DNA of 10,081 nucleotides from Dehalococcoidia bacterium UBA1151 (lineage in GTDB: Bacteria > Chloroflexota > Dehalococcoidia > Lucifugimonadales > Lucifugimonadaceae): positions 15,215-25,295 of the forward strand of contig DBZV01000019.1 in NCBI GenBank assembly GCA_002311865.1, written 5' to 3'. The first letter of the stretch is position 1. Every line of letters starts with the position of its first letter. A program made the position numbers and the translations under genes. The notes under the pieces are model-generated. The model made no database searches. It was not told the DNA's origin and worked only from the letters and a program-made list of their open reading frames with translations. Shown here piece by piece: positions 1-6,317 of this stretch.

Positions 1-100
1 TGGCGGTTGTAGTCTTCCGACTTGCCCGCTTTTTTGGAGCCGCCTTGGCAGCGGTCTCTTGCTCGGCGCCTTCAGGCGCTGTGGCTTCGTTTTCGGCCAC
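1..100 (-). CDS. N-terminal part of probable 50S ribosomal protein L5 (rplE by position), cut by window edge
   Basis: A GTG start at 100-98 opens a frame that stays open to the window edge (33 full codons). It begins MAENEATAPEGAEQ and continues with an Ala/Lys/Arg/Thr-rich stretch. A GGAG ribosome binding site sits 8 nt upstream and runs into the rplX stop codon, which supports the start and suggests coupling to rplX. In the conserved bacterial spc order, rplX is followed by rplE, so L5 (a central-protuberance protein that contacts 5S rRNA) is the expected product. None of the L5 core is visible: these residues would be an N-terminal extension absent from ordinary L5, which starts almost directly with its fold. 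The identification therefore rests on gene order alone. Another spc gene with an extended N terminus is possible. Confidence 0.65.
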   Translation of the reverse strand, partial: MAENEATAPEGAEQETAAKAAPKKRASRKTTTA

Positions 101-105
101 TATTG

Positions 106-426
106 CTACTCCAAAACCTCGTTGCATGCCTTGCAGACGCGCACTTTGGTGCCATCTCCAAGTATTCGAGTACCAATCCGCGAATTTTCATCACAGGATG
201 GGCACACGATTTTTACGTTAGAAATATTCAGCGGAGCTTCCTTTGTAGTAAGTCCGCCCCGCGTCCTCCCACCTTGCTGCGCACCCAGATGACGGGTCAC
301 GATGTTCAGTCCTTCAACAAACAGGTGATTCTTGCGCGGCTCAATCCTGATCACGCGACCACGCTTGCCTTTATCACGACCGGCCGTAATTACGACCTGG
401 TCGTTCCTGCGTATTCCAAATCCCAT
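106..426 (-). CDS. rplX: 50S ribosomal protein L24
   Basis: L24 is an early assembly protein of the large subunit that binds the 5' part of 23S rRNA near the tunnel exit. The 106-residue product is of normal length. The N-terminal part (about 7-34) holds the KOW motif, including DQVVITAGRDKGKRGRV. Near the C terminus are two cysteine pairs, CPSC (C75, C78) and CKAC (C98, C101), which would form the zinc-ribbon version of L24. The ATG lies 2 nt after the rplN stop, and an AGAGGTG ribosome binding site sits within the last codons of rplN, so translation of the two is probably coupled. The stop codon overlaps the ribosome binding site of the next gene. Confidence 0.97.
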   Translation of the reverse strand: MGFGIRRNDQVVITAGRDKGKRGRVIRIEPRKNHLFVEGLNIVTRHLGAQQGGRTRGGLTTKEAPLNISNVKIVCPSCDENSRIGTRILGDGTKVRVCKACNEVLE

Positions 427-428
427 CG

Positions 429-797
429 TTAGAGCACCTCTGGTGCGAGCGAGACGATGCGCATGAACTCTCGGTCGCGGAGCTCGCGGGCTACCGGGCC
501 AAAGATGCGGGTGCCTCTCGGGTTCTTATCAGTATCGATAATCACAGCAGCGTTATCGTCAAATCGGATGTATGAGCCGTCTGGCCTTCGTTGGGGACTG
601 ACGGTCCGTACGATCACTGCCCGGACAACCTCATGGTTCTTCACGGTTGAGTTTGGAGTTGCTTCCTTCACGGCCGCCGTTATCACATCTCCCACCTTGC
701 CGTAGCGTCGGCGGCTACCGCCGCGGACCTGGATGCAGAGGATTTCACGCGCCCCGGAGTTGTCGGCAACTTTGAGTCTGGTCATGTGTTGAATCAC
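429..797 (-). CDS. rplN: 50S ribosomal protein L14
   Basis: L14 is a highly conserved large-subunit protein at the subunit interface (bridge to 16S rRNA) and lies where the silencing factor RsfS binds in other bacteria. The 122 residues match the family's usual length and start MIQHMTRLKVADNSGAR; later motifs include GKVGDVITAAVKEA and the C-terminal GPVARELRDREFMRIVSLAPE. The start is GTG (797-795), chosen because L14 normally begins MIQ; the internal ATG at codon 5 would remove this conserved beginning. A strong GGGGGAG ribosome binding site lies 9 nt upstream, inside the end of rpsQ and directly before its TAA. The gap to rpsQ is 6 nt and to rplX 2 nt. Confidence 0.97.
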   Translation of the reverse strand: MIQHMTRLKVADNSGAREILCIQVRGGSRRRYGKVGDVITAAVKEATPNSTVKNHEVVRAVIVRTVSPQRRPDGSYIRFDDNAAVIIDTDKNPRGTRIFGPVARELRDREFMRIVSLAPEVL

Positions 798-803
798 GGC
801 CCG

Positions 804-1148
804 TTACTCCCCCGACTCGTTCGGCGACTCATTGGAGACAATTGCGCTAGCTTGAGGATCAAGCTCTGATGGCTGAACTTTAGCAACGTCTACCGCTTTG
901 ACGATCTCAACCAATCTCCACCGCTTCGTCTTGGAGAGTGGTCGGGTCTCTTCGATGCGCACAACGTCACCCAGCGACGCCTGGTTGTTCTCATCGTGAA
1001 CGTGGAACTTCGTGGCGCGCCTGCGTGCCTTGCCGTAAATACGGTGGCGGCTGGTCCACGAGAACGACACTACGATGGACTTGTCCATCTTGTCGCCAAC
1101 CACGGTTCCAACCCGCTGTTTGCGCCCCAGTGAAGGTTTGGTCGTCAA
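804..1148 (-). CDS. rpsQ: 30S ribosomal protein S17 with acidic C-terminal extension
   Basis: S17 is a primary 16S rRNA-binding protein of the small subunit with an OB fold. Residues 8-86 form the core, with the signature RVGTVVGDKMDKSIVV at 12-27 and RIEETRPLSKTKRW at 64-77. The usual length is about 80-90 residues; here it is 114, because a tail of about 28 residues (Glu/Asp/Ser/Asn/Ala-rich, ending NESPNESGE) follows the core. The start is TTG (1148-1146), which overlaps the rpmC stop in the four bases TTGA. It is supported by a GGAGG site 8 nt upstream and by the absence of any other start before residue 21. The overlap implies coupling to rpmC. Confidence 0.95.
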   Translation of the reverse strand: MTTKPSLGRKQRVGTVVGDKMDKSIVVSFSWTSRHRIYGKARRRATKFHVHDENNQASLGDVVRIEETRPLSKTKRWRLVEIVKAVDVAKVQPSELDPQASAIVSNESPNESGE

Positions 1149-1351
1149 GCTTCAAGCCTCCGCGCAATCTCGCGCTCTTTAATCACGGTTTTGATCCGTG
1201 CAATGTCGTGCCGGGTCTTGCGGATTTCGCTGAAATCCGTGAGTTGCAGTGTCGCCGCCCTGAACCTGAGGTTCATGAGCGAGTGCTGACGATCGTCCAG
1301 GGTCTCCCCCAGCTCGTCATTTTCTAATTGTCTTACTTCGCTAATGTCCAT
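1145..1351 (-). CDS. rpmC: 50S ribosomal protein L29
   Basis: L29 is a small helical protein next to L23 at the polypeptide tunnel exit, part of the docking area for trigger factor and signal recognition particle. The 68-residue product fits the family (about 60-70). It is charged and helical, starting MDISEVRQLENDEL, with the typical middle LMNLRFRAATLQL and a C-terminal helix RKTRHDIARIKTVIKEREIA. It starts with ATG 12 nt after rplP and ends overlapping the rpsQ TTG start by 4 nt. The ribosome binding site is weak, so translation probably depends on ribosomes arriving from rplP. Confidence 0.95.
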   Translation of the reverse strand: MDISEVRQLENDELGETLDDRQHSLMNLRFRAATLQLTDFSEIRKTRHDIARIKTVIKEREIARRLEA

Positions 1352-1363
1352 GATATGCCGTGA

Positions 1364-1780
1364 CTAAAACTGATCTTCTCTTGAGATAATTTGCGTTGCC
1401 ATTGGCAACTTGTGGGCCGCCCGAGCAAGCGCTTCGCGAGCGACGTCTTCTGGAACTCCGCCGATCTCGATGACCATGCGACCGCGCTTCACAACCGCAA
1501 CCCACTGGTCAATTGCGCCTTTGCCACCACCCATGCGGGTTTCTGCGGGGCGGGAAGAGACCGGTTTGTCCGGGAAGACGCGGATGTAGATCTGGCCGCC
1601 ACGAGATACGTAGTGGACAATCGCTCGTCGCGCGGCCTCAATGCTGCGGGCGGAGAGCCATGCTGAGGTTAGAGACTTGATCCCAAACTCGCCGTAGCTC
1701 AGTCTGCTGCCTGATACGGGCGCACCGCGGCGCTTGCCGCGCTGGTGCTTTCGCCATTTTGTCCTTGATGGTTGAAGCAT
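1364..1780 (-). CDS. rplP: 50S ribosomal protein L16
   Basis: L16 binds 23S rRNA near the A-site region of the peptidyl transferase centre and helps position aminoacyl-tRNA. The 138 residues match the usual 136-144. The N terminus MLQPSRTKWRKHQRGKRRG is diagnostic; later come FGIKSLTSAW, the conserved RVFPDKPVSSRPAETRMGGG block around residues 67-86, and GVPEDVAREALARAAHKLP near the C terminus. It starts with ATG 3 nt after the rpsC stop with only a weak ribosome binding site, consistent with coupling to rpsC. I see nothing unusual in the protein. Confidence 0.97.
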   Translation of the reverse strand: MLQPSRTKWRKHQRGKRRGAPVSGSRLSYGEFGIKSLTSAWLSARSIEAARRAIVHYVSRGGQIYIRVFPDKPVSSRPAETRMGGGKGAIDQWVAVVKRGRMVIEIGGVPEDVAREALARAAHKLPMATQIISREDQF

Positions 1781-1783
1781 TGC

Positions 1784-2824
1784 CTATTCTTTACTTTTGT
1801 CCGAAGACTCTTCAGGTGCAGCATCGGCCTTGGGTGTCTTGGGCGCCCTAGGTGCCCTGGGTGCCTTGGATGCCTTGGGTGCCTCTGGAGTCGCAGCCTC
1901 AGGAGCTGCTTCTTGTGGCGCTTCCGGAGTCTCGGGAACTTCAGGTGGCGTCTCCACCACTTTGGCCTCTACTGCCTCAGTTGCAGCAGCTTCTGCCTTG
2001 TCAGGTTGCTTGGCGTCATCCGCGGCAGCTTTATCGCCGCCGGACGATCGTCCACGTCCGCCTGATTGTGAGCCTCCACCACTGCCGCTAACGCCGGCTG
2101 ACGGTCGACCGCCGGAGCGCCTCCGCCGTGGGCGAGGTTCCTCAGCAGGAGCGTTGATCTGTCGCATAGCGGTGCCAACAATCGCAGAGCCTGTTGAGAT
2201 GTCACCGGTGTAAATCCACGCCTTAACGCCAATCCGGCCAAACGTCGTGGCGGCTTCGGCGATTGCGAAATCAACGTTTGCACGGAGGGTGTGGAGAGGC
2301 ACTCGACCGTCCATGGCCTTCTCGGCCCGGGCGATCTCAGCGCCGCCCAATCGTCCGCTGCAAAGGATCTTGATGCCTTCAGCCCCGGCCTGCATCGTGC
2401 GGGTTACGGACTGTCGCATCGCCCTGCGGAATGCGACTCTTCGTTCCAACTGCTCTGCAACGTTTCGTGCGACCAGGAAGGCGTCGAGTTCCGGTTGGCG
2501 AATCTCCTGAATGTTCAGGCGAGCGCGCTTTCCGGTGAGCTTCTCAAGATCACTACGCAACTCGTCCACCCGCGTTCCACCCCGGCCAATAACGATGCCC
2601 GGTCGGGCCGTGTGAATTGAAATAACCAGTTCCTGCGGACCACGCTCGATCTCAGTCTTGGAGATTCCGCCACTATCCTCGTAGCGGGTAGAGATCATGG
2701 TTCGGATCTTCTGGTCTTCAATTGCCAGTGCGGCGTATGCCTTACCGCTCGCGGCGAACCACCGGGCCTGCCATGGGACCGTTGTTCCGAGTCGGAATCC
2801 GATTGGATGGGTTTTCTGGCCCAA
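1784..2824 (-). CDS. rpsC: 30S ribosomal protein S3 with long low-complexity C-terminal tail
   Basis: S3 lies at the mRNA entry site of the small subunit and contributes to the ribosome's mRNA-unwinding activity. Residues 1-215 are the normal protein: MGQKTHPIGFRLG start, KH domain with VIGRGG (GXXG loop 80-83), and the C-terminal domain with GAEGIKILCSGRLGGAEIAR and AWIYTGDIS. The product has 346 residues against about 210-280 in most bacteria. The extra part (about 225-346) has blocks: Arg/Gly/Ser-rich (229-265), then Ala/Glu/Pro acidic (266-315), then a Lys/Arg-Ala-Pro tripeptide repeat (316-333), then a short mixed end. The start is TTG (2824-2822), fixed by the canonical MGQK beginning and by a GGGGAG site 6 nt upstream overlapping the rplV stop. 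Confidence 0.97.
   Translation of the reverse strand: MGQKTHPIGFRLGTTVPWQARWFAASGKAYAALAIEDQKIRTMISTRYEDSGGISKTEIERGPQELVISIHTARPGIVIGRGGTRVDELRSDLEKLTGKRARLNIQEIRQPELDAFLVARNVAEQLERRVAFRRAMRQSVTRTMQAGAEGIKILCSGRLGGAEIARAEKAMDGRVPLHTLRANVDFAIAEAATTFGRIGVKAWIYTGDISTGSAIVGTAMRQINAPAEEPRPRRRRSGGRPSAGVSGSGGGSQSGGRGRSSGGDKAAADDAKQPDKAEAAATEAVEAKVVETPPEVPETPEAPQEAAPEAATPEAPKASKAPRAPRAPKTPKADAAPEESSDKSKE
1827..1880 (-). repeat. Degenerate 9-bp tandem repeat inside the rpsC tail
   Basis: Six consecutive 9-bp units, on the plus strand variants of GCCTTGGGT, lie at 1827-1880. They encode the tripeptide series around APK, ASK, APR, APR, APK, TPK (residues about 316-332 of S3). Because the unit is a multiple of three, gain or loss of copies would keep the reading frame. 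Confidence 0.8.
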
Positions 2825-2827
2825 TTG

Positions 2828-3184
2828 CTACTCCCCGCCTTCGCTGCTGGCAGCGATATCGTCAACCTCAACAATGAGATGACAGCTCGGCCGATTGAAT
2901 GATCCGGCCCGGCCGCGTGCCTTAGGGCGGATTCGTTTGAGTCGCGGTCCTTCGTCAACCGTAATCCTCGATATTCGAAGGGTGTCACGGTTCATGAAAT
3001 CGTTATTTTCTGCGTTTGCCACCGCTGAATTGATGGTCTTCATCACGATGTCAGCTGAAGGCGACTGCGTGAATCGCAGCACGCTCACCGCAGACGCGAC
3101 ATCTTTGCCGCGCACCAGGTCGCAGACGATGCGCATCTTCTTTGCAGAGATGCCCAGGCCTTTGGATTTTGCTCTAGTTGCCAT
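2828..3184 (-). CDS. rplV: 50S ribosomal protein L22
   Basis: L22 binds several domains of 23S rRNA and extends a beta-hairpin into the peptide exit tunnel, where its loop lines the constriction with L4. The 118 residues are close to the usual 110-120. Signature parts are GISAKKMRIVCDLVRGKD near the N terminus, the ANAENN stretch, and the hairpin DEGPRLKRIRPKARGRAG leading into the C-terminal strand. The tunnel loop has normal length, with no deletion like those found in erythromycin-resistant mutants. It starts with ATG after a 50-nt spacer from rpsS and ends in SSEGGE; the last codons GGG GAG TAG also form the ribosome binding site of rpsC. Confidence 0.97.
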   Translation of the reverse strand: MATRAKSKGLGISAKKMRIVCDLVRGKDVASAVSVLRFTQSPSADIVMKTINSAVANAENNDFMNRDTLRISRITVDEGPRLKRIRPKARGRAGSFNRPSCHLIVEVDDIAASSEGGE

Positions 3185-3234
3185 CGTTACTGTTCGCTTC
3201 TAAATATCTAATTATCTGTAGTTCGAATCAGGCT
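3185..3234 (-). other. AT-rich intergenic spacer between rpsS and rplV
   Basis: This 50-nt gap is the longest inside the S10/spc part of the cluster. It contains an AT-rich core (GATAATTAGATATTTAG on the minus strand) and no clear Shine-Dalgarno sequence before rplV. I could not pair a convincing -35 with any -10 here, and I see no hairpin with a U-tract. It may be an entry point for translation or a weak internal promoter, but neither is shown. Confidence 0.4.
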
Positions 3235-3519
3235 CTATCGAGGGCCCGTTGCGCGATCACCTCTGGAGGAGTGCCCTCGGAATGTCCGAGTTGGGGCAAA
3301 CTCTCCCAGCTTGTGACCAACCATGTTTTCCGTGATCAAAACCGGAATGTGCCGACGGCCATCGTGCACTGCAATGGTCAGAGCGACCATGTCCGGCATG
3401 ATGGTGGACGCACGCGACCACGTCTTGATGACGGTTCTTGAGTTGGCTCGCTGGGCCGCCTCAACTTTTTTCATCAGCTTGGGATGAACGAATGGGCCTT
3501 TTTTGACTGATCTAGACAT
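3235..3519 (-). CDS. rpsS: 30S ribosomal protein S19
   Basis: S19 sits in the head of the small subunit, forms a complex with S13 and contacts 16S rRNA and the A-site tRNA region. The 94 residues match the family (about 90-95). The beginning MSRSVKKGPFVHPKLMKKV and the motifs RASTIMPDMVALTIAVHDGR and GHKLGEFAPTRTFRGHS are diagnostic. It starts with ATG 24 nt after rplB, with a weak GGAA-type ribosome binding site. It lies in its normal place between rplB and rplV. Confidence 0.97.
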   Translation of the reverse strand: MSRSVKKGPFVHPKLMKKVEAAQRANSRTVIKTWSRASTIMPDMVALTIAVHDGRRHIPVLITENMVGHKLGEFAPTRTFRGHSSRGDRATGPR

Positions 3520-3543
3520 GCTTGATTCCGACTATTCCGGTGC

Positions 3544-4371
3544 TTACCGGCTGGATCGCCTCCGAACAATTAACTTGTCTGATGACTTCTTGCGACGCGT
3601 CCTTGGGCCAAGTGCGGGCTTACCCCACGGAGTCTTTGGCCCAGGCATACCAATTCCTGCACGCCCTTCACCACCACCATGCGGATGGTCGCCCGGGTGC
3701 ATCGCGGACCCTCGAACACCTGGTCGACGCCCGCGGTGCCGACTACGACCGGCTTTACCCAGCTTGATGTTCTTGTGATCAAGATTCCCAACCTGGCCAA
3801 CAGTGGCGCGGCATTTGCCAAGCACCAGCCGCATCTCACCAGATGGGAGTCGAAGCAGGGTATAAGCCTCTTCATGAGCCATCACCTGAGCAACTGTACC
3901 GGCGCTGCGGACCATCTTTGCTCCGCTACCAGGCCTCAACTCAATATTGTGGACAAAGGTACCCGTTGGTAGATCCTTCACCTCTGATGAGTTACCAGGA
4001 GTGACGCCGTTCTCAGCAACCTGACCAATCGACATTCCTACCTGGACGCCATCAGGCGCAACAACGTATGCCTTGGTGCCGTCTTCATATACGATCAGCG
4101 CGATGCGCGCAGTTCGATTCGGGTCGTACTCAATCGCCTCAACCATGGCGCTCGCGTCTCGATCCCGATTGAAGTCGATAATTCGGTAACGGCGCTTGTG
4201 TCCACCACCGCGGTGCCGAACCGTGATCCGTCCCTTATTGTTTCGCCCACCGGTCTTCTTGATTGGCCGCAGAAGCGACTTTTCAGGCTTGCCCTTCGTG
4301 ATCTCTTTGAAATCAGCGAGGATCGTGTTCCGCATGCCGGGAGAAGTTGGCTTATAAGTCTTTAGTGGCAT
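3544..4371 (-). CDS. rplB: 50S ribosomal protein L2
   Basis: L2 is one of the largest and most conserved large-subunit proteins; it is needed for subunit association and for a working peptidyl transferase centre. The 275 residues match the usual 273-277. The product starts MPLKTYKPTSPGMRN, has the RNA-binding GGRNNKGRITVRHRGGGHKR block around residues 41-60, and the C-terminal glycine/histidine loop MHPGDHPHGGGEGR from about 224, which includes the histidine corresponding to E. coli H229. Residues before this loop read MHPG where many bacteria have MNPV, a mild difference. It starts with ATG 6 nt after rplW, whose last codons supply a GAGGGAG ribosome binding site. Confidence 0.98.
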   Translation of the reverse strand: MPLKTYKPTSPGMRNTILADFKEITKGKPEKSLLRPIKKTGGRNNKGRITVRHRGGGHKRRYRIIDFNRDRDASAMVEAIEYDPNRTARIALIVYEDGTKAYVVAPDGVQVGMSIGQVAENGVTPGNSSEVKDLPTGTFVHNIELRPGSGAKMVRSAGTVAQVMAHEEAYTLLRLPSGEMRLVLGKCRATVGQVGNLDHKNIKLGKAGRSRHRGRRPGVRGSAMHPGDHPHGGGEGRAGIGMPGPKTPWGKPALGPRTRRKKSSDKLIVRRRSSR

Positions 4372-4377
4372 TGCCGA

Positions 4378-4662
4378 CTATGCTCCCTCAAACAGCTGGA
4401 TCGAATCGCCCGACTGGAGCGTTACGATGGCTTTCTTCCATGCCGGAGTGGTGGTCATTCGCGGGCCGTAGCGCTTGCTCTTGCCAGGCACCTTGAAGGT
4501 ATTGACCTTGATTACGGTCACGCTAAAGGAGGCCTCTACAGCACGCTTGATCTGCGGCTTTGTGGCCTTATTGTTGACTCGAAATACGTATTTGCCCACC
4601 TCGCCAAGGAGAGTTGATTTCTCCGTGACGATTGGCTTCTTCAGGACTTCCCAGGTGTTCAT
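4378..4662 (-). CDS. rplW: 50S ribosomal protein L23
   Basis: L23 surrounds the tunnel exit and is the main docking point for trigger factor and for signal recognition particle. The 94-residue product fits the bacterial family (about 90-100). It starts with the typical WEVLKKPIVTEKST, has YVFRVNNKATKPQIKRAVE at 25-43 and an extended loop VNTFKVPGKSKRYG, then WKKAIVTL. The ATG lies 9 nt after the rplD stop, with TAGGGG upstream as ribosome binding site. Its position between rplD and rplB is the standard S10-operon order. Confidence 0.97.
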   Translation of the reverse strand: MNTWEVLKKPIVTEKSTLLGEVGKYVFRVNNKATKPQIKRAVEASFSVTVIKVNTFKVPGKSKRYGPRMTTTPAWKKAIVTLQSGDSIQLFEGA

Positions 4663-4671
4663 ATGTGGCCC

Positions 4672-5331
4672 CTAAGCTCTCGCACCGGCGGCGGCTGATG
4701 CCTTGCCTGTGGTCGCCCAGATCACATCTACTCGTTCGGCAGCGGCTTTGGTGAAAATGATCTGGCGTGCGCCGTAAATATCCAGTGGATTGATCAGGTC
4801 AGCCGACTGAATGGTGATGCCTTCCAGGTTGCGAGCAGACATTACAAGGGTGCTGTTATCGCCGCTGGTTACCACCAGGCTGCGGTGATCCACGCGGATT
4901 GATTCAAGGCTCTTGGACAACTCTGAAGTGCTTGGTTCGTCAACGGACAGCCTGTCCACAAACGTCACCTTGCCTTTGCGCAGCTGCTCAGAGAGTGCAA
5001 TCTTGAGCGCAAGCCGTCGCATCTTGACCGGAACCCGGAGGCGGTAGCTCTTTGGGTGTGGTCCGTGCGCAACCGCACCCCCAACCTGCGTTGGCGAGCT
5101 TCGAGGTCCCAAACGAGCGCGGCCTCCACCCTTCTGCGCACGCAACTTGCGGTTGGAAGCGATTATGTCACTACGGTTTTTGGAGTCATGGCCACCCTGG
5201 CGCTTGTTCGCCTGCTGGGCCACGATGACCTGGTGCAGCACCGGCTGGTTCATCTTGACGTTCCAGACTGAGTCTGCGAGTTCAAGAGTACCCACGTCGA
5301 CGCCCTGATTATTTTTGACCTGTACTTCCAT
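4672..5331 (-). CDS. rplD: 50S ribosomal protein L4
   Basis: L4 binds 23S rRNA and sends a long loop into the exit tunnel opposite L22; in E. coli it also represses its own S10 operon. The 219 residues are of usual length (about 200-220). The diagnostic part is the tunnel loop at about 65-95, with RAQKGGGRARLGPRSSP followed by VGGAVAHGPHPKSY; the globular part follows with VKMRRLALKIALSEQLRKGK. The ATG overlaps the rplC stop by one base (TGATG), and AAGGAG lies 11 nt upstream inside rplC, a classic coupling arrangement. No leader structure for L4 regulation could be identified upstream of rpsJ, where only 2 nt separate it from fusA. Confidence 0.97.
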   Translation of the reverse strand: MEVQVKNNQGVDVGTLELADSVWNVKMNQPVLHQVIVAQQANKRQGGHDSKNRSDIIASNRKLRAQKGGGRARLGPRSSPTQVGGAVAHGPHPKSYRLRVPVKMRRLALKIALSEQLRKGKVTFVDRLSVDEPSTSELSKSLESIRVDHRSLVVTSGDNSTLVMSARNLEGITIQSADLINPLDIYGARQIIFTKAAAERVDVIWATTGKASAAAGARA

Positions 5332-6272
5332 CAGGAAGTGGTCTCCTTCTCTTCGTCTTCTTTATCATCTTCTACAGAAGCTGGCTCTTCGGCCTCTGGC
5401 TCTGTTTCTACTTCTGCCTCAGCTTCTGTTGCTGGCTCGGCTTCAGGCTCATCAGGAGCTTCCGCTGCGTTTTCCTCGGCTTCGTCCGCCGCTGCTTCTA
5501 CTGGCGCTTCTTCAGTCTCAGCGTCGTCACTCGAATCCTCAGCGACTTCATCCGTGGCCTCTTCGACCACCGCAACGTCCTCTACAACCTCTGGCGCCTC
5601 TTCCTCAACAGGGAGAACACCGAATAGCACAGGGGCGGCTTCAGCGTCTGGGCGCTTCTGAAGCTCAATCCGAATGATGCCGTTCTTGGCTCCGGGAACG
5701 GAGCCGGTTACGGCGATGATATTCCTGCCCTCATCCACAAGCGCGATCTTGAGGCCCAGGTTTGTGACCGTGCGAGCGCCCATGTGGCCCGCCATGCGAG
5801 TGCCTTTCCAAACGCGACCCGGAGAGGAGCCGGCGCCAATTGAACCCGGTGCGCGATGACGGTCTGACTGACCGTGCGTCTTGGGGCCGCCAGCGAATCC
5901 GTGTCGTTTCACGCCACCTGCAAATCCCCGACCCTTTGAGACGCCCTGGATGGAGACAATGTCGCCAGCCTGAAATACTCCTGCACCCATCGACTGGCCC
6001 ACTTCGTATTCGGCCAGTTCATCTACAGAGAACTCCTGGAGGTGACGGTAGCGACCGCCGGAGCGCGCGAGGTGGCCTGCACTTGGCTTGTTTACGTGCT
6101 TCTGATCCTGGAAGCCAACCTGTACGGCCTCATAGCCATCGCGGGCGGTGGTACGAATCTGGGTAACGACGCAAGGCCCAACCTCAACCAGGGTGACGCC
6201 GTCAGAGCGGCCATCTTCCCAGTAGAGGGTGGTCATCCCTACTTTTCGTCCCAGTAATCCTTCAATAGTCAT
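5331..6272 (-). CDS. rplC: 50S ribosomal protein L3 with long acidic C-terminal tail
   Basis: L3 is an early assembly protein whose central loop reaches the peptidyl transferase centre. Residues 1-207 are the usual L3: MTIEGLLGRKVGMTTLYWEDG at the start, VSKGRGFAGGVKRHGFAGGP at 111-130, then HRAPGSIGAGSSPGRVWKG and the core end NGIIRIELQK. Bacterial L3 is normally about 205-220 residues; this one has 313. The remaining stretch (about 208-313) is low complexity and strongly acidic: I count 43 Asp/Glu in residues 221-310 against 2 Lys, ending DDKEDEEKETTS. The frame is continuous and runs into the rplD start, so the tail is genuine coding sequence. No clear Shine-Dalgarno site precedes the ATG. 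Confidence 0.97.
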   Translation of the reverse strand: MTIEGLLGRKVGMTTLYWEDGRSDGVTLVEVGPCVVTQIRTTARDGYEAVQVGFQDQKHVNKPSAGHLARSGGRYRHLQEFSVDELAEYEVGQSMGAGVFQAGDIVSIQGVSKGRGFAGGVKRHGFAGGPKTHGQSDRHRAPGSIGAGSSPGRVWKGTRMAGHMGARTVTNLGLKIALVDEGRNIIAVTGSVPGAKNGIIRIELQKRPDAEAAPVLFGVLPVEEEAPEVVEDVAVVEEATDEVAEDSSDDAETEEAPVEAAADEAEENAAEAPDEPEAEPATEAEAEVETEPEAEEPASVEDDKEDEEKETTS

Positions 6273-6317
6273 GGCAGATGCGTTACTTGTGTCTCAGGGT
6301 CTCAGATTGGTCTAGAT
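6273..6317 (-). other. rpsJ-rplC intergenic spacer with short direct repeat
   Basis: This 45-nt gap contains two copies of GTCTCAG (plus strand, 6291-6297 and 6299-6305, period 8 bp). No Shine-Dalgarno sequence is visible ahead of rplC and no promoter or terminator is convincing. Confidence 0.4.

Noticed and set aside
1797..2213. Plus-strand open frame rich in Ala, Gly, Ser and Leu opposite the rpsC tail
   Set aside because: It mirrors the low-complexity codons of the S3 tail; the minus-strand frame is continuous with the S3 core, so this is a shadow.
5338..5661. Plus-strand Ser/Ala-rich open frame opposite the L3 tail
   Set aside because: It is the complement of Glu/Ala codons of the acidic tail and has no independent support.
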